Source: Pseudomonas arcuscaelestis
Lineage (GTDB): Bacteria > Pseudomonadota > Gammaproteobacteria > Pseudomonadales > Pseudomonadaceae
Reading direction: 5' to 3'
Length of the DNA: 64,000 bases
Assembly: GCF_016881005.1 (NCBI RefSeq)
Contig: NZ_JACOPV010000021.1
Span: forward strand, 46,414-110,413
The position numbers were made by a program, and so were the translations under genes. The notes under the pieces are model-generated. The model was given only the letters and a program-made list of their open reading frames with translations, searched no databases and was not told the origin of the DNA. Below are positions 1 through 8,380 of the stretch, piece after piece; the stretch's first letter is position 1, and each line of letters opens with the position of its first letter.

Positions 1-656
1 ACAATGTCGGCAATGCACTAAATTGCACCAGTTGCCACCTCAACGCTGGCACCGTGGCTGACGGCTCGCCATTTGTCGGGGTATCCGCATTTTTCCCTGG
101 CTATGCGCCGCGGGCCGGAAAGATCATCACGCTCGAAGAACGCATCAACGGCTGCTTCCGCCGCTCGATGAATGGCAAGCCAATTCCCCCGCAATCGGCC
201 GATATGCAGGCCATGGTCGCCTATTTCGATTGGATGAAAAACAATACCCAACCAGGGGACAAGGTAGCTGGACGGGGAGTTGGCAAGATAGACCCGGCAA
301 TCAAGCCCGATCTGGCCAACGGCGAGCTGGTGTACGCCAAACAGTGCGCCGTGTGCCATGGCACCAACGGCGAGGGGTTGGCACGCGAAGATGGCAGCAT
401 GGTCTTTCCACCGCTCTGGGGTGAGCAGTCCTTTAACATCGGTGCCGGCATGGCCCGCACCTACACTGCCGCGGCGTTCGTCAAACGCAACATGCCCATC
501 GGCTTTCATGAGCGCTTCCCGCTTGGCCAGGGCGGCTTGAGTGATCAGGAAGCAGTGGATGTTGCGGCGTGGTTCTCGCAACAGCCGCGGCCGGACTTCC
601 CGGACAAAGTCAACGACTGGCCAAACGGCGGCAAGCCGGTGGACGCCAGGTACTGA
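1..656 (+). CDS. Diheme c-type cytochrome, TsdA-like (5' partial)
   Basis: The frame is open to the left edge, so the start lies outside the window. Two heme c motifs are visible: CTSCH at nt 24-38 and CAVCH at nt 345-359. The first sits in an NALNCTSCHLNAG context, which resembles thiosulfate dehydrogenase (TsdA) and related periplasmic diheme cytochromes. Two CxxCH motifs about 107 residues apart fit two cytochrome c folds in tandem. Expected role: periplasmic electron transfer. Oxidation of thiosulfate to tetrathionate is only an inference from similarity, because the N-terminal part with possible axial ligands is missing. It ends in DARY and is followed by a 145-base gap. Confidence 0.75.
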   Translation, partial: NVGNALNCTSCHLNAGTVADGSPFVGVSAFFPGYAPRAGKIITLEERINGCFRRSMNGKPIPPQSADMQAMVAYFDWMKNNTQPGDKVAGRGVGKIDPAIKPDLANGELVYAKQCAVCHGTNGEGLAREDGSMVFPPLWGEQSFNIGAGMARTYTAAAFVKRNMPIGFHERFPLGQGGLSDQEAVDVAAWFSQQPRPDFPDKVNDWPNGGKPVDARY

Positions 657-691
657 CGTGCGTGTCTGCAAGTCCCACCAGTGGGGGTGGG

Positions 692-709
692 GCTTGTCCT
701 GCGACAAGC
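692..709. repeat. Short hairpin after the cytochrome gene
   Basis: GCTTGTC-ctgc-GACAAGC is a perfect 7-bp inverted repeat in GC-rich intergenic sequence. There is no T-run, so it looks more like a piece of a Pseudomonas REP element than an intrinsic terminator. Confidence 0.35.
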
Positions 710-801
710 GCCGAAGGCCTGCATGATCAGCAAGTTTATGCTTATATCATCATGCCGCCGGCGCTGACTGGCTCCTTCCGGACCGACTCACTAGGACTGA
801 C

Positions 802-1917
802 ATGCACCACTCGACCCACGACATTCTGGCACCGGTTCCTGGTATCGCCCGCCAGATCCACAGCTTTCACTTCGGCCCCCGTGGTGCCGGCAAAATCTAC
901 ATTCAGGCCTCGCTGCACGCTGACGAACTGCCAGGCATGCTGGTGGCCTGGCATCTCAAACAACGCTTGGGCGAGCTCGAAGCCCAGGGCCTGCTGCAGC
1001 GTGAAATCGTTCTGGTGCCGATTGCCAACCCAGTGGGCCTGGAACAGGTTTTGCTGGATGTACCGCTGGGGCGCTTCGAATTGCAGAGTGGCGAGAACTT
1101 CAACCGCAACTTTGTCGACCTTAGCGACTCCATCGGCGATCAGATCGAAGCACATTTGACCCAGGACCCTGCGCATAACGTTGCCTTGATTCGCGAATGC
1201 CTGCGTCGCCTGCTGGACGCCCAACCTGCGCACACCCCGCTGCAGTCGCAACGGTTGACGCTGCAGCGACTGGCTTGCGATGCGGAGATGGTGCTGGACC
1301 TGCATTGCGATTTCGACGCGGTCGTCCATTTGTACACCACCCCGGAAGCCTGGTCGCAAGTCGAGCCGCTGTCGCGCTATCTAGGCGCCCAGGCCAGTCT
1401 TCTGGCTACCGATTCCGGTGGTCAGTCGTTCGACGAGTGTTTCACTCTGGTTTGGTGGCAACTGCAGCAGCGCTTCGGCAAGCAATTCCCGATACCGCAG
1501 GGCAGCTTTTCAGTCACCGTCGAGTTGCGCGGCCAGGGAGATGTCAGCCACCCGCTGGCAGAAAAGGATTGCGCAGCAATTCTGGCCTATCTGACCCGTT
1601 ATGGGGCGATAGCCGGTGAGCCCACAAGTCTGCCGGAGCTGAGCTATGCCGCCACGCCACTGGCAGGTGTAGAGCCAGTAGCCACGCCACTAGGGGGACT
1701 ATTGGTGTTCCACGCACAACCCGGACAATACCTGGAGGCAGGGCAGTTGATTGCGCAGGTTATCGACCCACTCAATGATCGAGTGACACCGGTACGCAAC
1801 GTGCAGCCAGGCCTGCTCTACGCCCGCTCTCTACGCCGCATGGCAACCACCGGCATGGTCATCGCCCACGTGGCGGGCAACCAGGCCTACCGCAGTGGTT
1901 ACCTGTTATCGCCGTGA
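802..1917 (+). CDS. Succinylglutamate desuccinylase/aspartoacylase (M14) family protein
   Basis: A 371-residue protein of the AstE/AspA branch of zinc carboxypeptidase-like deacylases. The metal site begins with HADE at residues 39-42 (HxxE), and a later DLHCD near residue 165 supplies a second histidine. The region between them carries GENFNRNF, typical of the family. The last 90 or so residues (GGLLVF...GQYLEAGQLIAQV) look like a small lipoyl/biotinyl-type beta domain, often found at the end of this subfamily. It probably removes an acyl group from an amino acid derivative in the cytoplasm; the substrate cannot be read from the sequence. It stands alone, with no ast genes beside it. An ATG start at 802 keeps the full N-terminus. 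Confidence 0.8.
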   Translation: MHHSTHDILAPVPGIARQIHSFHFGPRGAGKIYIQASLHADELPGMLVAWHLKQRLGELEAQGLLQREIVLVPIANPVGLEQVLLDVPLGRFELQSGENFNRNFVDLSDSIGDQIEAHLTQDPAHNVALIRECLRRLLDAQPAHTPLQSQRLTLQRLACDAEMVLDLHCDFDAVVHLYTTPEAWSQVEPLSRYLGAQASLLATDSGGQSFDECFTLVWWQLQQRFGKQFPIPQGSFSVTVELRGQGDVSHPLAEKDCAAILAYLTRYGAIAGEPTSLPELSYAATPLAGVEPVATPLGGLLVFHAQPGQYLEAGQLIAQVIDPLNDRVTPVRNVQPGLLYARSLRRMATTGMVIAHVAGNQAYRSGYLLSP

Positions 1918-1937
1918 CGTTGTTGGGCTGAGCGGCC

Positions 1938-2171
1938 TTACGCTACAGGCGCGGGAGGCGCTTCGTCTGGAAGCGTCGGCTCACCCGGCTCCATTGGCTG
2001 GTTTTCGCCGGGTTGCGGCTGGTCGGGCGTATCCGGATCGGGCTGACCGGGCACACCGCCCGCGTGCACGCTATACGGATGCGGATGGGCCAGCAGCGAC
2101 CAGGCCATTACACCGATGTGGTTGGGCTGCAACACGGCCAGCTTGGCACTGATGGTCGGGTCGAGTTTCAT
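1938..2171 (-). CDS. Small hypothetical protein with Pro-rich C-terminus
   Basis: A 77-residue protein of unknown function. The first half (MKLDPTISAKLAVLQPNHIG...) looks like an ordinary small fold. From about residue 38 it is dominated by Pro, Gly, Asp, Glu and Gln and is probably disordered. I chose the ATG at 2171 over a TTG two codons upstream because AAGGAG sits six bases before this ATG. There is no signal peptide. It faces the M14 gene tail to tail and lies downstream of dcd on the same strand, about 100 bases away, so it may be read with dcd. Confidence 0.6.
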   Translation of the reverse strand: MKLDPTISAKLAVLQPNHIGVMAWSLLAHPHPYSVHAGGVPGQPDPDTPDQPQPGENQPMEPGEPTLPDEAPPAPVA

Positions 2172-2275
2172 GGGCAACTCCTTGGCTTGGTAACGTTCGC
2201 CAGGCCTGTTGCCTGGCGAAACAGTTCACCTAATAGGAGTCTGCCAGAGAAAAACAATTCCCTGGTTTTATCGGA

Positions 2276-2842
2276 TCAAGTGCGTGGCAGCGTGACACCG
2301 CGTTGCCCCTGGTACTTGCCGCCGCGATCCTTGTACGAGACTTCGCACTCTTCATCGGACTCCAGGAACAGCATCTGCGCCACACCCTCGTTGGCGTAAA
2401 TCTTTGCCGGCAAGGTCGTGGTGTTGGAGAACTCGAGCGTCACGTGACCTTCCCACTCGGGCTCGAGCGGGGTGACGTTGACGATGATCCCGCAACGGGC
2501 ATAGGTGCTCTTGCCCAGGCAAATGGTCAGCACATTGCGCGGAATACGGAAGTACTCCACGGTGCGGGCCAGGGCAAAGGAGTTCGGCGGAATGATGCAG
2601 ACATCACTTTTGACGTCGACAAAGCTGCCGGCATCGAAATTTTTCGGATCGACGGTCGCCGAGTTGATGTTGGTGAAGACCTTGAACTCGTCGGCGCAGC
2701 GTACATCGTAGCCGTAGCTGGAGACACCGAAGGAGATCAGGCGGTTGTCGCTCTCACCGCGCACCTGGCGCTCGACGAACGGCTCGATCATGCCGTGTTC
2801 CTGCGCCATGCGGCGAATCCACTTGTCCGATTTGATGCTCAT
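2276..2842 (-). CDS. dcd: dCTP deaminase
   Basis: A 188-residue enzyme converting dCTP to dUTP and ammonia, which supplies dUMP for thymidylate synthesis. It begins MSIKSDKWIRRMAQ, the normal start of this family. The trimer-interface and active-site block is recognisable: CLGKSTYARCGIIVNVTPLEPEW, with the catalytic Glu later in GHVTLEFSN. The frame extends 15 codons further upstream, but that extension has no family character, and the ATG at 2842 has an AGGA-type ribosome site. The protein matches proteobacterial Dcd in length. Confidence 0.95.
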   Translation of the reverse strand: MSIKSDKWIRRMAQEHGMIEPFVERQVRGESDNRLISFGVSSYGYDVRCADEFKVFTNINSATVDPKNFDAGSFVDVKSDVCIIPPNSFALARTVEYFRIPRNVLTICLGKSTYARCGIIVNVTPLEPEWEGHVTLEFSNTTTLPAKIYANEGVAQMLFLESDEECEVSYKDRGGKYQGQRGVTLPRT

Positions 2843-3193
2843 GGCGGGTGTCCTGAAGTAACGAGGTGAAGAAATTCTGTGGCGCATCTTACCGGGCCTG
2901 ACGCCTGGTTCAAAGTTCCGTGCAGCGTCAGAGGTCGAATCCCCCGTGCGCCGGGGCTTTCAGCGGGGCGTGCAGCACCGTCAGTCATGATTTGCGCGAA
3001 AGCTTAACAAGACCATTGGCACGTTCTGGAAAAAGGGTTAAGGTGACGCCACTGTGCTGCACGTGTCACTGAGAATATCTACCTGATGCAAGATCTCGAT
3101 CAACCCATCTTCATGATTTTTCTGCCTCTTTGCACTCAGTCTCGACCAGGGCAATTCCTGAGTTGTAGTTAACTTCGTCCAAGGAGACAGACA
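2843..3193. other. Intergenic region with dcd promoter and cold-shock leader
   Basis: No gene is visible. The region must hold the leftward dcd promoter and the rightward promoter and leader of the cold-shock gene. Genes of the CspA family usually have long structured leaders. A ribosome site (AAGGAG) lies just before the start at 3194. I cannot place the transcription start by eye. Confidence 0.5.
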
Positions 3194-3403
3194 ATGTCCA
3201 ATCGCCAAACCGGTACCGTTAAGTGGTTCAACGATGAAAAAGGCTTCGGCTTCATCACCCCACAATCCGGTGACGACCTGTTCGTACACTTCAAAGCCAT
3301 CAAGGCTGACGGCTTCAAGAGCCTGAAAGAAGGCCAAGCGGTCTCTTTCATCGCTACCCGCGGTCAGAAAGGCATGCAGGCTGAAGAAGTAGAAGTTATC
3401 TAA
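3194..3403 (+). CDS. Cold-shock domain protein (CspA family)
   Basis: A 69-residue single cold-shock domain that binds single-stranded RNA and DNA. RNP1 (KGFGFI) and RNP2 (LFVHF) are intact, and the protein starts TGTVKWFN as usual. The start has a strong AAGGAG site and a long upstream gap, consistent with post-transcriptional control by temperature. A clear terminator follows 22 bases after the stop, so it is monocistronic. Members of this type in Pseudomonas are called CapA/CapB or CspA; which paralogue this is cannot be decided here. Confidence 0.95.
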   Translation: MSNRQTGTVKWFNDEKGFGFITPQSGDDLFVHFKAIKADGFKSLKEGQAVSFIATRGQKGMQAEEVEVI

Positions 3404-3425
3404 CTTCCGCTTTACAGCTTGAAAA

Positions 3426-3455
3426 AACCCCGCCCTTAACAGGCGGGGTTTTTTT
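3426..3455 (+). terminator. Intrinsic terminator of the cold-shock gene
   Basis: AACCCCGCC pairs with GGCGGGGTT across a 7-base loop, followed by a run of T. It is preceded by an A-run and may therefore also work for apbC on the other strand. Confidence 0.9.
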
Positions 3456-3564
3456 ATGCCTGCGATTCAAGCTGTCGCCACATAGAACACACACCCACTA
3501 CGCCAGCGCGGCAGCCCATTACAGGCCACCGCCAGGGCCCATTACAGAGCCCTCTACAACCGTA

Positions 3565-4659
3565 TCAGTCTTCGCTGATGGTAATGTTCGGCATCGCTGG
3601 CGCTGCGGCTTCCTGCAACACAATGCGCGCTCCCACCTGACGAGCCAGTTCCTGGTAAACCATGGCAATCTGGCTTTCCGGCTCGGCAATGGCAGTCGGC
3701 TTACCACTGTCGGCCTGTTCACGAATCAGCATAGACAGCGGCAGCGAAGCCAGAAGCTCCACCCCATATTGCTCAGCCAGCTTCTCTCCACCACCCTCAC
3801 CAAACAGATGCTCGGCATGGCCACAGTTGGAACAGATATGCACGGCCATGTTCTCGACCACACCCAACACCGGGATATTGACCTTGCGGAACATTTCAAC
3901 GCCTTTCTTGGCGTCGATCAGGGCGAGGTCTTGCGGCGTGGTTACGATCACCGAGCCTGCAACCGGAACCTTCTGCGCCAGCGTCAGCTGAATGTCACCG
4001 GTGCCGGGTGGCATGTCGATCACCAGGTAGTCGAGATTGTCCCACGCAGTCTGCGTTACCAATTGCAGCAATGCTCCCGAAACCATTGGTCCACGCCAGA
4101 CCATCGGGGTGTTGTCGTCGGTCAGAAACGCCATGGACATAACTTCGACGCCGTGAGCCTTGAGCGGAACAAACCACTTCTGGTCGCGGATCTGCGGACG
4201 CGTGCGCTCAGGAATGCCAAACATCACGCCCTGGCTGGGGCCATAGATATCGGCATCGAGGATACCCACCCGGGCCCCCTCGCGGGCCAGCGCCAGGGCG
4301 AGGTTGGCGGCGGTGGTGGACTTGCCCACTCCACCCTTGCCCGAGGCAACGGCAATGATGTTCTTGACGTTGGCAAGGCCCGGGATCTGTGCCTGGGCTT
4401 TATGCTCGGCAATCACACAATTGATCTCGACCTTAGCCGAGACAACCCCGTCGACCCCCTCGATGGCGGTTTGCAGGACTTGCGCCCAACCGTTCTTGAA
4501 CAGGCCGGCAGCATAGCCCAGTTGCAACTGGACACTGACCCGCTCGCCCTGGATATCGATCGCTTGCACACAGCCGGCACTAACCGGGTCCAGGTTCAAA
4601 TAAGGGTCGGTGTACTGGCGAAGAACGGCTTCGACGGCTGCGCGAGTGACGGCACTCAT
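3565..4659 (-). CDS. apbC: Iron-sulfur cluster carrier protein ApbC/Mrp
   Basis: A 364-residue P-loop NTPase of the Mrp/NBP35 family, which holds and transfers [4Fe-4S] clusters to apoproteins in the cytoplasm. The first 80 or so residues form a MIP18/DUF59 domain. The deviant Walker A GKGGVGKSTT follows near residue 106. The cluster-binding CxxC is CSNCGH near residue 285. It is divergent from metG, with about 150 bases between them that hold both promoters. The same apbC/metG pairing is seen in other gamma-proteobacteria. Confidence 0.95.
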   Translation of the reverse strand: MSAVTRAAVEAVLRQYTDPYLNLDPVSAGCVQAIDIQGERVSVQLQLGYAAGLFKNGWAQVLQTAIEGVDGVVSAKVEINCVIAEHKAQAQIPGLANVKNIIAVASGKGGVGKSTTAANLALALAREGARVGILDADIYGPSQGVMFGIPERTRPQIRDQKWFVPLKAHGVEVMSMAFLTDDNTPMVWRGPMVSGALLQLVTQTAWDNLDYLVIDMPPGTGDIQLTLAQKVPVAGSVIVTTPQDLALIDAKKGVEMFRKVNIPVLGVVENMAVHICSNCGHAEHLFGEGGGEKLAEQYGVELLASLPLSMLIREQADSGKPTAIAEPESQIAMVYQELARQVGARIVLQEAAAPAMPNITISED

Positions 4660-4813
4660 GGAGACTCCCGTTATAAAGACTGAGTAAAACAGACCACTAT
4701 GCTAACCCGCTAAACATCTACAGATACGTCCATGGGGTGAAATAAATTTCCCGGCGTTTTATAGTGGCCGATCACCGTTTCATCTCAAGTAGCCAAAAAA
4801 GTAGCCGAGCCCC

Positions 4814-6853
4814 ATGTCCGAGCAACGTAAGATTCTCGTAACCAGCGCCCTACCCTATGCCAACGGGTCGATCCACCTTGGTCACATGCTCGAGTACATC
4901 CAGACAGACATGTGGGTGCGCTTCCAGAAGCACCGTGGCAACCAGTGCACTTATGTCTGCGCCGACGATGCGCACGGCTCTGCAATCATGCTGCGCGCCG
5001 AAAAGGAAGGCATCACTCCCGAGCAACTGATTGCGGCTGTCCAGGCTGAGCACGCTGGGGACTTCGCCGACTTCCTGGTGGATTTCGACAACTTCCATTC
5101 GACCCACGCCGAAGAAAACCGCGAACTGTCGAACCAGATCTACCTCAAGCTGCGTGATGCCGGGCACATCGCTACCCGGTCGATTACCCAGTACTTCGAC
5201 CCGGACAAAAAAATGTTCCTGGCCGATCGTTTCATCAAAGGCACCTGCCCCAAGTGCGCCACTGAAGACCAGTACGGCGACAACTGTGAAAAATGCGGCG
5301 CCACCTATGCCCCGACCGAACTGAAGAACCCCAAGTCGGCCATATCCGGTGCCACCCCGGTACTCAAGGATTCCCAGCATTTCTTCTTCAAGCTGCCCGA
5401 TTTCCAGGCAATGCTCGAACAGTGGACCCGCAGCGGTACGCTGCAGGACGCCGTAGCCAACAAGATCGCCGAGTGGCTGGATGCCGGCCTGCAGGAATGG
5501 GACATCTCCCGTGACGCACCCTATTTCGGCTTTGAAATTCCGGACGAGCCAGGCAAGTACTTCTATGTATGGCTAGACGCACCTATCGGTTACATGGCGA
5601 GTTTCAAGAACCTTTGCGCCCGTCGTCCAGAGCTGGATTTCGACGCGTATTGGAACAAGGACTCCACCGCCGAGCTGTATCATTTCATCGGCAAGGACAT
5701 CGTCAATTTCCACGCATTGTTCTGGCCAGCCATGCTCGAAGGCGCCGGTTTGCGCAAGCCGACCGGGATCAACGTGCACGGCTACCTGACCGTGAACGGC
5801 TCGAAAATGTCCAAATCCCGCGGCACCTTCATCAAGGCCCGCACCTATCTGGATCACCTGGCACCGGAATACCTGCGTTACTACTACGCCTCCAAGCTGG
5901 GCCGTGGCGTCGATGACCTGGACCTGAACCTGGAAGACTTCGTACAAAAGGTCAACTCCGACCTGGTCGGCAAAGTCGTCAACATTGCCAGCCGTTGTGC
6001 CGGGTTCATTCAAAAGGGTAACGACGGCGTGATGGTGCAAGGCGATGCAGCGCCGGAGCTCACCGAAGCCTTCCTGGCCGCAGCGCCAAGTATTGCCGAC
6101 GCTTATGAAGCACGTGATTTCGCCCGCGCCATGCGTGAAATCATGGGCCTGGCTGACCGCGCCAACGCCTGGATTGCCGACAAGGCGCCGTGGTCGCTGG
6201 CCAAGCAGGAAGGCAAGCAGGACGAAGTACAGGCGATCTGCGCCCAGGGCATCAACCTGTTCCGCCAACTGGTCATCTTCCTCAAGCCGGTATTGCCGCT
6301 GCTGGCTGCCGATGCAGAAGCGTTCCTCAACGTCGCTCCGTTGACCTGGGACGACCACCTGACGCGCCTGGACAACCACCAGTTGAATCCATTCAAGGCG
6401 CTGATGAACCGTATCGACCCGGTCAAGGTAGAAGCCATGACTGCCGCCAGCAAGGAAGACCTGGCCGCCAGCCAGACATCTGTAGCAACGGGCAACGGCG
6501 AACTGAGCAAAGACCCGCTGTCGGCAGAGATCGACTTCGACACCTTTGCAGCAGTCGACCTGCGCGTGGCCCTGATCCTCAAGGCTGAAGCCGTTGAAGG
6601 CGCCGACAAGCTCTTGCGCCTGACCCTGGACATCGGTGACGAGCAACGCAACGTCTTCTCGGGCATCAAGTCGGCCTATCCAGACCCTGCCAAGCTCGAA
6701 GGACGCTTGACCATGATGATTGCCAACCTCAAACCGCGCAAAATGCGTTTTGGCATTTCCGAAGGCATGGTCATGGCCGCAGGCCCTGGCGGCGAAGAAA
6801 TCTACCTGCTCAGCCCTGATAGTGGCGCCAAACCTGGCCAGCGCATCAAATAA
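4814..6853 (+). CDS. metG: Methionyl-tRNA synthetase
   Basis: A 679-residue class I synthetase charging tRNA-Met. The HIGH motif appears as HLGH near residue 22 and KMSKS as SKMSKSRGT near residue 335. A zinc knuckle CPKC...CEKC lies around residues 146-161. The last 110 residues (from about IDFDTFAAVDLRV) are the Trbp111-like tRNA-binding domain, so this is the long dimeric form. The ribosome site before the ATG is weak. Confidence 0.97.
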   Translation: MSEQRKILVTSALPYANGSIHLGHMLEYIQTDMWVRFQKHRGNQCTYVCADDAHGSAIMLRAEKEGITPEQLIAAVQAEHAGDFADFLVDFDNFHSTHAEENRELSNQIYLKLRDAGHIATRSITQYFDPDKKMFLADRFIKGTCPKCATEDQYGDNCEKCGATYAPTELKNPKSAISGATPVLKDSQHFFFKLPDFQAMLEQWTRSGTLQDAVANKIAEWLDAGLQEWDISRDAPYFGFEIPDEPGKYFYVWLDAPIGYMASFKNLCARRPELDFDAYWNKDSTAELYHFIGKDIVNFHALFWPAMLEGAGLRKPTGINVHGYLTVNGSKMSKSRGTFIKARTYLDHLAPEYLRYYYASKLGRGVDDLDLNLEDFVQKVNSDLVGKVVNIASRCAGFIQKGNDGVMVQGDAAPELTEAFLAAAPSIADAYEARDFARAMREIMGLADRANAWIADKAPWSLAKQEGKQDEVQAICAQGINLFRQLVIFLKPVLPLLAADAEAFLNVAPLTWDDHLTRLDNHQLNPFKALMNRIDPVKVEAMTAASKEDLAASQTSVATGNGELSKDPLSAEIDFDTFAAVDLRVALILKAEAVEGADKLLRLTLDIGDEQRNVFSGIKSAYPDPAKLEGRLTMMIANLKPRKMRFGISEGMVMAAGPGGEEIYLLSPDSGAKPGQRIK

Positions 6854-6864
6854 GCAAGCCCCCA

Positions 6865-6888
6865 GCCCCGGACCAATACGTCCGGGGC
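6865..6888 (+). terminator. Hairpin between metG and rnfA
   Basis: GCCCCGGAC pairs with GTCCGGGGC, just after the metG stop. It is followed only by a short T-containing stretch, so termination may be partial. Confidence 0.55.
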
Positions 6889-6947
6889 GTTCTAATCCTC
6901 GCGTCATTGCCGGATAATGGCGAACAGCCCTGGCATTGTGCATCTCC

Positions 6948-7529
6948 ATGAGCGAATTCATTCTGGCCCTGATCAGCGCCGCGCTGGTCAACAACCTGAT
7001 CCTGCATCAGGGATTGGCCATCGACCCTGCGCTTCAATTATCGGCTGACCAAACGCGTCGCCGAGTGCACGCCCTGGGACTGGCCACCTTGGCGTTGCTG
7101 GTGCTTACCAGCAATATCGGGCAGTTGCTGTACCACTACCTCCTGCAACCTTTGCAACTGGGCTACCTGCGCGTCTTCATTCTGCTCCCCCTGTGCGTGT
7201 TAGTGGTCGAGCCTCTGCTGGGCGGACTGTCTCGCATGCTACCGACACTGCCCTTCAGTGGACTCATGCCTCTGCTCCTGGGCAATGTGGCACTGCTAGG
7301 CTTGAGCCTGCAGGTGACCCAGGGCAACTATGGCGCGCTGCAGGCTCTGGCTTTGAGCCTAGGTGGCGGGCTGGGTTTCTGGCTTGCCCTGAGTTTGTTC
7401 GTAGACTTGCGCGAGCGCAGCGACAACGACGCCATCGCACCAAGTTTTCGCGGACTGCCAGTGGAGCTGATAGGAGCTGGCGTGATGGCCTTGGCGTTTC
7501 TCGGTTTCAACGGATTATTTACCTCATGA
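6948..7529 (+). CDS. rnfA: Rnf electron transport complex subunit A
   Basis: A 193-residue integral membrane protein with about six hydrophobic segments. It begins MSEFILALISAALVNN, as RnfA/RsxA/NqrE proteins do. The Rnf complex couples electron transfer between NADH and ferredoxin or other acceptors to ion movement; in enteric bacteria the homologous Rsx complex keeps SoxR reduced. I took the ATG at 6948 rather than one four codons upstream because this is the family start. Its stop overlaps the rnfB start (ATGA), so the two are translationally coupled. Confidence 0.9.
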   Translation: MSEFILALISAALVNNLILHQGLAIDPALQLSADQTRRRVHALGLATLALLVLTSNIGQLLYHYLLQPLQLGYLRVFILLPLCVLVVEPLLGGLSRMLPTLPFSGLMPLLLGNVALLGLSLQVTQGNYGALQALALSLGGGLGFWLALSLFVDLRERSDNDAIAPSFRGLPVELIGAGVMALAFLGFNGLFTS

Positions 7530-8380
7530 GTCTGATTCAACGCATCGACGCCTTACTGCCGCAGACCCAATGCGGCAAGTGTGGCCACCCTGGATGCCTG
7601 CCTTATGCAAAGGGCATGGCCGAGGGCGAGGCGATCAACAAGTGTCCACCTGGTGGCGGCGAAACCATTGCCGCGTTAGCCAACCTTCTTCAGGTACCGA
7701 TCACCGCCCTGGACCCTGAGCGCGGCAGTGCCCCGCCCCAGGTGGCCTATATCCGCGAGGCGGAATGTATTGGCTGCACCAAGTGCATACAGGCCTGCCC
7801 AGTAGACGCCATTGTCGGCGCAGCAAAATTGATGCACACCGTTATCAGCGCCGAGTGTACTGGCTGCGACTTGTGCGTGGCTCCCTGCCCGGTTGACTGT
7901 ATCGACCTGCTGCCCTTGAGCACAGACGGCGGCATCATCGCGGTCGTCGGCGGCATGGCCTACGACCCGAAGGCGCTGGCGGCACGCAACAGCAAGCGCA
8001 ACCACGCCCGGCGCCGCTTCGAGCTGCGCAACAGTCGCTTGCAAAGCGAAGAAGAGCGAAAACAAGCCGAGCGCGCCGCTCGCACTCGACCTGCCACCAC
8101 CAGCACCAGCGCTGCACAGAGCACTGTCAACGTCGACCCGATCAAAGCGGCCATCGAACGGGTCAAGGCACAGAAGGCGGCCGCTGCTGATGCGGCGCTG
8201 AAAAAAGCCAAGATTGCGGCGGCAATGAGTCGAGCGCAATTGAACAAGGCCAGAAGCGCCTTCGGTGAGGAACCGAGCGATGTGCAACTGGCTCAATTAA
8301 CGGAGTTGGAGCTGGAGGCCGAACAAGCCCAGGCGACATTAATGGCTTTGCTGGCGGCTAACTCCAATGCCAGTCACTGA
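7526..8380 (+). CDS. rnfB: Rnf complex subunit B, anchorless, with RnfC-like C-terminal tail
   Basis: A 284-residue iron-sulfur protein. Near the start is the 4Fe-4S domain CGKCGHPGC...KCPPGG, then two ferredoxin motifs, CIGCTKCIQACP and CTGCDLCVAPCP, at about residues 80-125. Two features are odd. The usual N-terminal membrane helix of RnfB is absent: the protein starts directly at MSLIQRIDALLPQTQCG. Beyond residue 170 it carries an Ala/Lys-rich, probably helical tail with VDPIKAAIERVKAQKAAA, which resembles the repeated tail of RnfC/RsxC rather than RnfB. No rnfC follows; the stop overlaps rnfD directly. A fusion left by loss of rnfC is a reasonable inference. Confidence 0.85.
   Translation: MSLIQRIDALLPQTQCGKCGHPGCLPYAKGMAEGEAINKCPPGGGETIAALANLLQVPITALDPERGSAPPQVAYIREAECIGCTKCIQACPVDAIVGAAKLMHTVISAECTGCDLCVAPCPVDCIDLLPLSTDGGIIAVVGGMAYDPKALAARNSKRNHARRRFELRNSRLQSEEERKQAERAARTRPATTSTSAAQSTVNVDPIKAAIERVKAQKAAAADAALKKAKIAAAMSRAQLNKARSAFGEEPSDVQLAQLTELELEAEQAQATLMALLAANSNASH

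Noticed and set aside
5573..6994. Minus-strand frame of 473 codons across metG and rnfA
   Set aside because: Antisense shadow of metG, caused by strong third-position GC; no recognisable motif.
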